Of a stretch of DNA of 22,092 bases, positions 20,449 to 22,092 are shown piece by piece. The DNA is from Anaerolineales bacterium (GTDB lineage Bacteria; Chloroflexota; Anaerolineae; Epilineales; JAANWY01), in the NCBI GenBank assembly GCA_018263655.1, contig JAANWY010000183.1, forward strand, positions 1-22,092, written 5' to 3'. A program made the translations under genes and the position numbers. The notes under the pieces are model-generated. The model did no database searches. It saw nothing but the letters and a program-made list of their open reading frames with translations, and was not told the origin of the DNA. Numbering within the stretch: the stretch's first letter is position 1; each line of letters begins with the position of its first letter.

Positions 20449-20745
20449 GTAAGCGTTCAGGGGGCAACCCATGGAGCATCCCTTCGACAGGCCCTTCGAC
20501 AGGCCCTTCGACAGGCTCAGGACGCCGCTCAGGACGCCGCTCAGGACGCCGCCTGAGTAGACCGAGGCGAAGCCGAGGTCGTATCGAAGCGACGTCCTGA
20601 GCCCAGTCGAAGGGGGTGCGGGTTTGCGACGGTTCTTCGAACAAGCCGCACCCCCTTCGATGAACTCAGGACGTCGCTTCGATACGGTCTCCACTTCGTT
20701 TCGACCTACTCAGGATGCTAGTCCTGATACCTCCTGAACGGTTAC
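20449..20745. mobile_element. Composite GTAA-ended repeat after nrdR
   Basis: GTAAGCGTTCAG (20449-20460) and CTGAACGGTTAC (20734-20745) enclose 297 bp. Inside are three tandem CCCTTCGACAGG-type units (about 20480-20515), three CTCAGGACGCCG units (20516-20551), and a long imperfect hairpin whose arms (about 20580-20622 and 20646-20685) share GTATCGAAGCGACGTCCTGA. The 8-bp flanks TGTTAACT and CGAAGTTA do not match, so insertion as a single unit is not shown. It may be a nested or rearranged element. No gene is convincing here. Confidence 0.65.
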
Positions 20746-20807
20746 CGAAGTTATTCTACCAAGTATCCCCTGCGTGTGCAACTCCGCTGCAGCCGGCCGC
20801 CGATTGT

Positions 20808-20836
20808 TTGCTTGCCGGCTGGGCTTCTAGTAAAAT
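20808..20836 (+). promoter_or_regulatory. Likely promoter of the YgiT-type gene
   Basis: TTGCTT (20808-20813) and TAAAAT (20831-20836) are 17 bp apart, giving a start near 20843 and a leader of about 47 nt before the ATG at 20890. Confidence 0.5.
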
Positions 20837-20889
20837 ATGGATACCTCTCCTGACTGATACTGGGTGCGTTGTCATTAAGGAATGCAATC

Positions 20890-21111
20890 ATGGAATGCCC
20901 ACATTGTCGCGGCACCTTGAAAGTCGGAAGAACGAGCTACACCGTCAATCGGAAGGCGTACCACCTCATCATCGACGACGTACCGGCCTTCATCTGTGAG
21001 CAGTGCCAGGAACCTCTGTTCACGGAAGAGGCTGTGCGTCTCGTGCAGCAAATGATTCACACGTTGGATGCCCGCCGCGAGGAGTTGAGCGCCATCACGG
21101 TTGCTGTATAA
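20890..21111 (+). CDS. YgiT-type zinc-finger protein
   Basis: The 73-residue product has two Cys pairs, CPHC at residues 3-6 and CEQC at 36-39, separated by a short beta-rich stretch (YTVNRKAYHLIIDDVPAFI). It then has a helical tail (EEAVRLVQQMIHTLDARRE). This is the YgiT-type zinc-finger layout of the MqsA antitoxin N-terminal domain. No helix-turn-helix domain follows and no recognisable toxin lies next to it, so an antitoxin role is only possible. AAGGAA at 20877-20882 supports the ATG at 20890 over a TTG at 20869. It probably starts a transcript of its own. Confidence 0.8.
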   Translation: MECPHCRGTLKVGRTSYTVNRKAYHLIIDDVPAFICEQCQEPLFTEEAVRLVQQMIHTLDARREELSAITVAV

Positions 21112-21145
21112 ACACTTCATCTTCCGTAGTTGCCGGATAGCGAAA

Positions 21146-21274
21146 ATGATCGAGAATTCGATCCATGTTGATGAAAACTATCTGAAAGCCGGCGACGTAG
21201 AGACCGTCGTGCCGAACACTATGTCAAAGGCGATATCGGGACAGCCGTTCCGGGCTCCTGGAGGATCTAATTGA
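21146..21274 (+). CDS. Possible small ORF of 42 residues
   Basis: ATG 21146 opens a 42-residue frame containing SIHVDENYLKAGDVETVVPN and ending in SGQPFRAPGGSN. The frame stays open further upstream to about 21101. It ends in TTGA, which overlaps the TTG start of the next gene by four bases, an arrangement typical of coupled genes. I recognise no domain, and there is no good Shine-Dalgarno sequence before the ATG. It may be a real small protein, the tail of a decayed gene, or chance. Confidence 0.3.
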   Translation: MIENSIHVDENYLKAGDVETVVPNTMSKAISGQPFRAPGGSN

Positions 21275-21909
21275 GTGCTAACCAATCAGAGCGTTTGACT
21301 CTCTTCATCGCGCTCGCGATAGGAGCGGTCAGCTTTGTCCTGTGGCTTGCCGGCTCCGTCGTTCTCTGGCTCGTCTTACAGCTTGTGGGTGCATCTCCCA
21401 ACATCTGGGTGATGATCGAGGCTCTGTCCACGGCCGGCAGCCTGGCCGTGATCCTGGGCGCCGGCTGGATCGCATACCGCGAGTTGTCCGAGTTGGCCAG
21501 CAGCCGGCACCTGGAAGTGGCCGATCGCCTGTTCGACGAGCTCAACTCACCCGAGAACATCGAAGCTCGACGGTGGATCTTTCAGAACCTGCCGGACGAT
21601 CCCGAGGAGGGCATCCGAGCGCTGACGCCGGAGGGTCAGGCTGCGGTGAAGCAGGTGTTGAACTCGCTGGATCGCGTGGCGTTTCTGACGCAACCAGGCT
21701 GGATTCCGGAAGAGATGGTCATGCCGTGGATGAACCCGATGATCGTCAAGGCGTGGGCGAAGCTGGAGCCGTACGTGGATTATGAGAGCCGGCGCCGGCG
21801 CGAGCCCGACTACTACGAGCATGCCCGCCAACTGGCCGAGCGCTGTCTGGTCTGGCGCGAGAAGAACCTGCCTGAGGCTGAGATTACGTGGCTTGAGGAT
21901 GCGCTGTAG
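21271..21909 (+). CDS. Membrane-anchored protein, possibly DUF4760-like
   Basis: The 212-residue product starts at TTG 21271 with GGAGGA five bases upstream. Two N-terminal membrane helices (about residues 10-38 and 48-66) form a hairpin. A cytoplasmic helical domain follows: ELSELASSRHLEVADRLFDE, then NIEARRWIFQNLP, then a C-terminal part with SLDRVAFLTQPGWIPEE and CLVWREKNLPEAEITWLE. The pattern of a helical hairpin followed by a residue-rich domain around a small helical bundle resembles DUF4760-type proteins, but this is from memory of the pattern. Function is unknown. The neighbours give no pathway context. Confidence 0.65.
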   Translation: MSANQSERLTLFIALAIGAVSFVLWLAGSVVLWLVLQLVGASPNIWVMIEALSTAGSLAVILGAGWIAYRELSELASSRHLEVADRLFDELNSPENIEARRWIFQNLPDDPEEGIRALTPEGQAAVKQVLNSLDRVAFLTQPGWIPEEMVMPWMNPMIVKAWAKLEPYVDYESRRRREPDYYEHARQLAERCLVWREKNLPEAEITWLEDAL

Positions 21910-22041
21910 GGGATCGAGCGATCCGGCCTTCAGGTTGAGATGTCCACAATCGTTGTTCCGAGGGAATAGCCGACTCACCGTAGAAGTGAACTATCAAAAC
22001 TTAGCTACGTATCGAGTCACAACGTACAAGGAGGAGTAAGA
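21910..22041. other. Spacer before the last partial gene
   Basis: No coding region is seen. A short palindrome, GGATCGAGCGATCC, follows the previous stop codon but lacks a T-run, so it is not a clear terminator. A strong AAGGAGGAG ribosome site lies at 22028-22036, just before the GTG at 22042. Confidence 0.5.
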
Positions 22042-22092
22042 GTGCGTAAAACGAAGTGGTTCATAGCTAGTGCAACCCGGAGATCGGAAGAG
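22042..22092 (+). CDS. Start of an unknown protein, cut by the window end
   Basis: GTG at 22042 follows an excellent AAGGAGGAG site. The first residues, MRKTKWFIASATR, are basic then hydrophobic and could begin a signal peptide or membrane segment. The last codons fall in adapter-like sequence (22081-22092) and translate to RSEE, a known adapter artefact, so only about 13 residues are credible. The product cannot be identified. Confidence 0.45.
   Translation, partial: MRKTKWFIASATRRSEE
22081..22092 (+). other. Adapter-like sequence at the window end
   Basis: The last 12 bases equal the first 12 of the common Illumina adapter (AGATCGGAAGAG). A match placed exactly at the end is what untrimmed read-through leaves at a contig terminus, so the true sequence probably ends at 22080. 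Confidence 0.85.

Overview
The window is a bacterial division and cell-wall (dcw) cluster read on the + strand, preceded by a divergent single-stranded DNA-binding protein gene and followed by nrdR and a few unrelated genes. The DNA is GC-rich. The gene set, the two CvpA-like membrane genes between murG and murC, the very short FtsZ linker and the repeat-filled gaps suggest a Chloroflexota (Anaerolineae-like) genome. That assignment is inference (about 0.6), as no rRNA or lineage marker is present.

Layout. 1-75: half of a palindromic transposon-derived repeat cut by the window edge. 82-748: ssb on the minus strand, with a consensus promoter and a strong hairpin terminator. 892-980: mraZ promoter, probable MraZ operator and a leader hairpin. 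997-19612: mraZ, rsmH, ftsL-like, ftsI, murF, mraY, murD, ftsW, murG, two CvpA-like membrane genes, murC, murB, ftsQ, ftsA, ftsZ. Neither murE nor ddl is in the cluster. 19768-20432: nrdR with its own promoter and two NrdR-type boxes. 20433-22092: a composite repeat, a small YgiT-type zinc-finger gene, a two-helix membrane protein and the start of a further gene cut by the window end.

How the genes work together. MraY and MurG build lipid I and lipid II from the UDP-precursors made by MurB, MurC, MurD and MurF. FtsW polymerises lipid II and FtsI cross-links it. FtsZ and FtsA form the cytoplasmic ring, and FtsQ and FtsL link it to the synthases. MraZ probably represses the operon through 10-bp-spaced GTGG repeats. 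Several junctions are tightly coupled (ftsL/ftsI, murD/ftsW, ftsW/murG, murG/CvpA-like).

The most distinctive signal is in the gaps. They are colonised by small non-autonomous elements with GTAA-type ends related to GTAAGCGTTCAG. Three of them are flanked by perfect 8-bp target duplications, which fits IS66-family MITEs; one sits 3 nt after the ftsA stop codon. Other unusual structures are an eleven-copy 14-bp minisatellite that runs into the murC start codon, a palindromic in-frame insertion of about 49 codons in murG, in-frame tandem repeats at the ends of MurF and MurD, and hairpin tandem repeats before ftsZ. Two stretches match Illumina adapter, one inside ftsW and one at the window end, so those bases should not be trusted.
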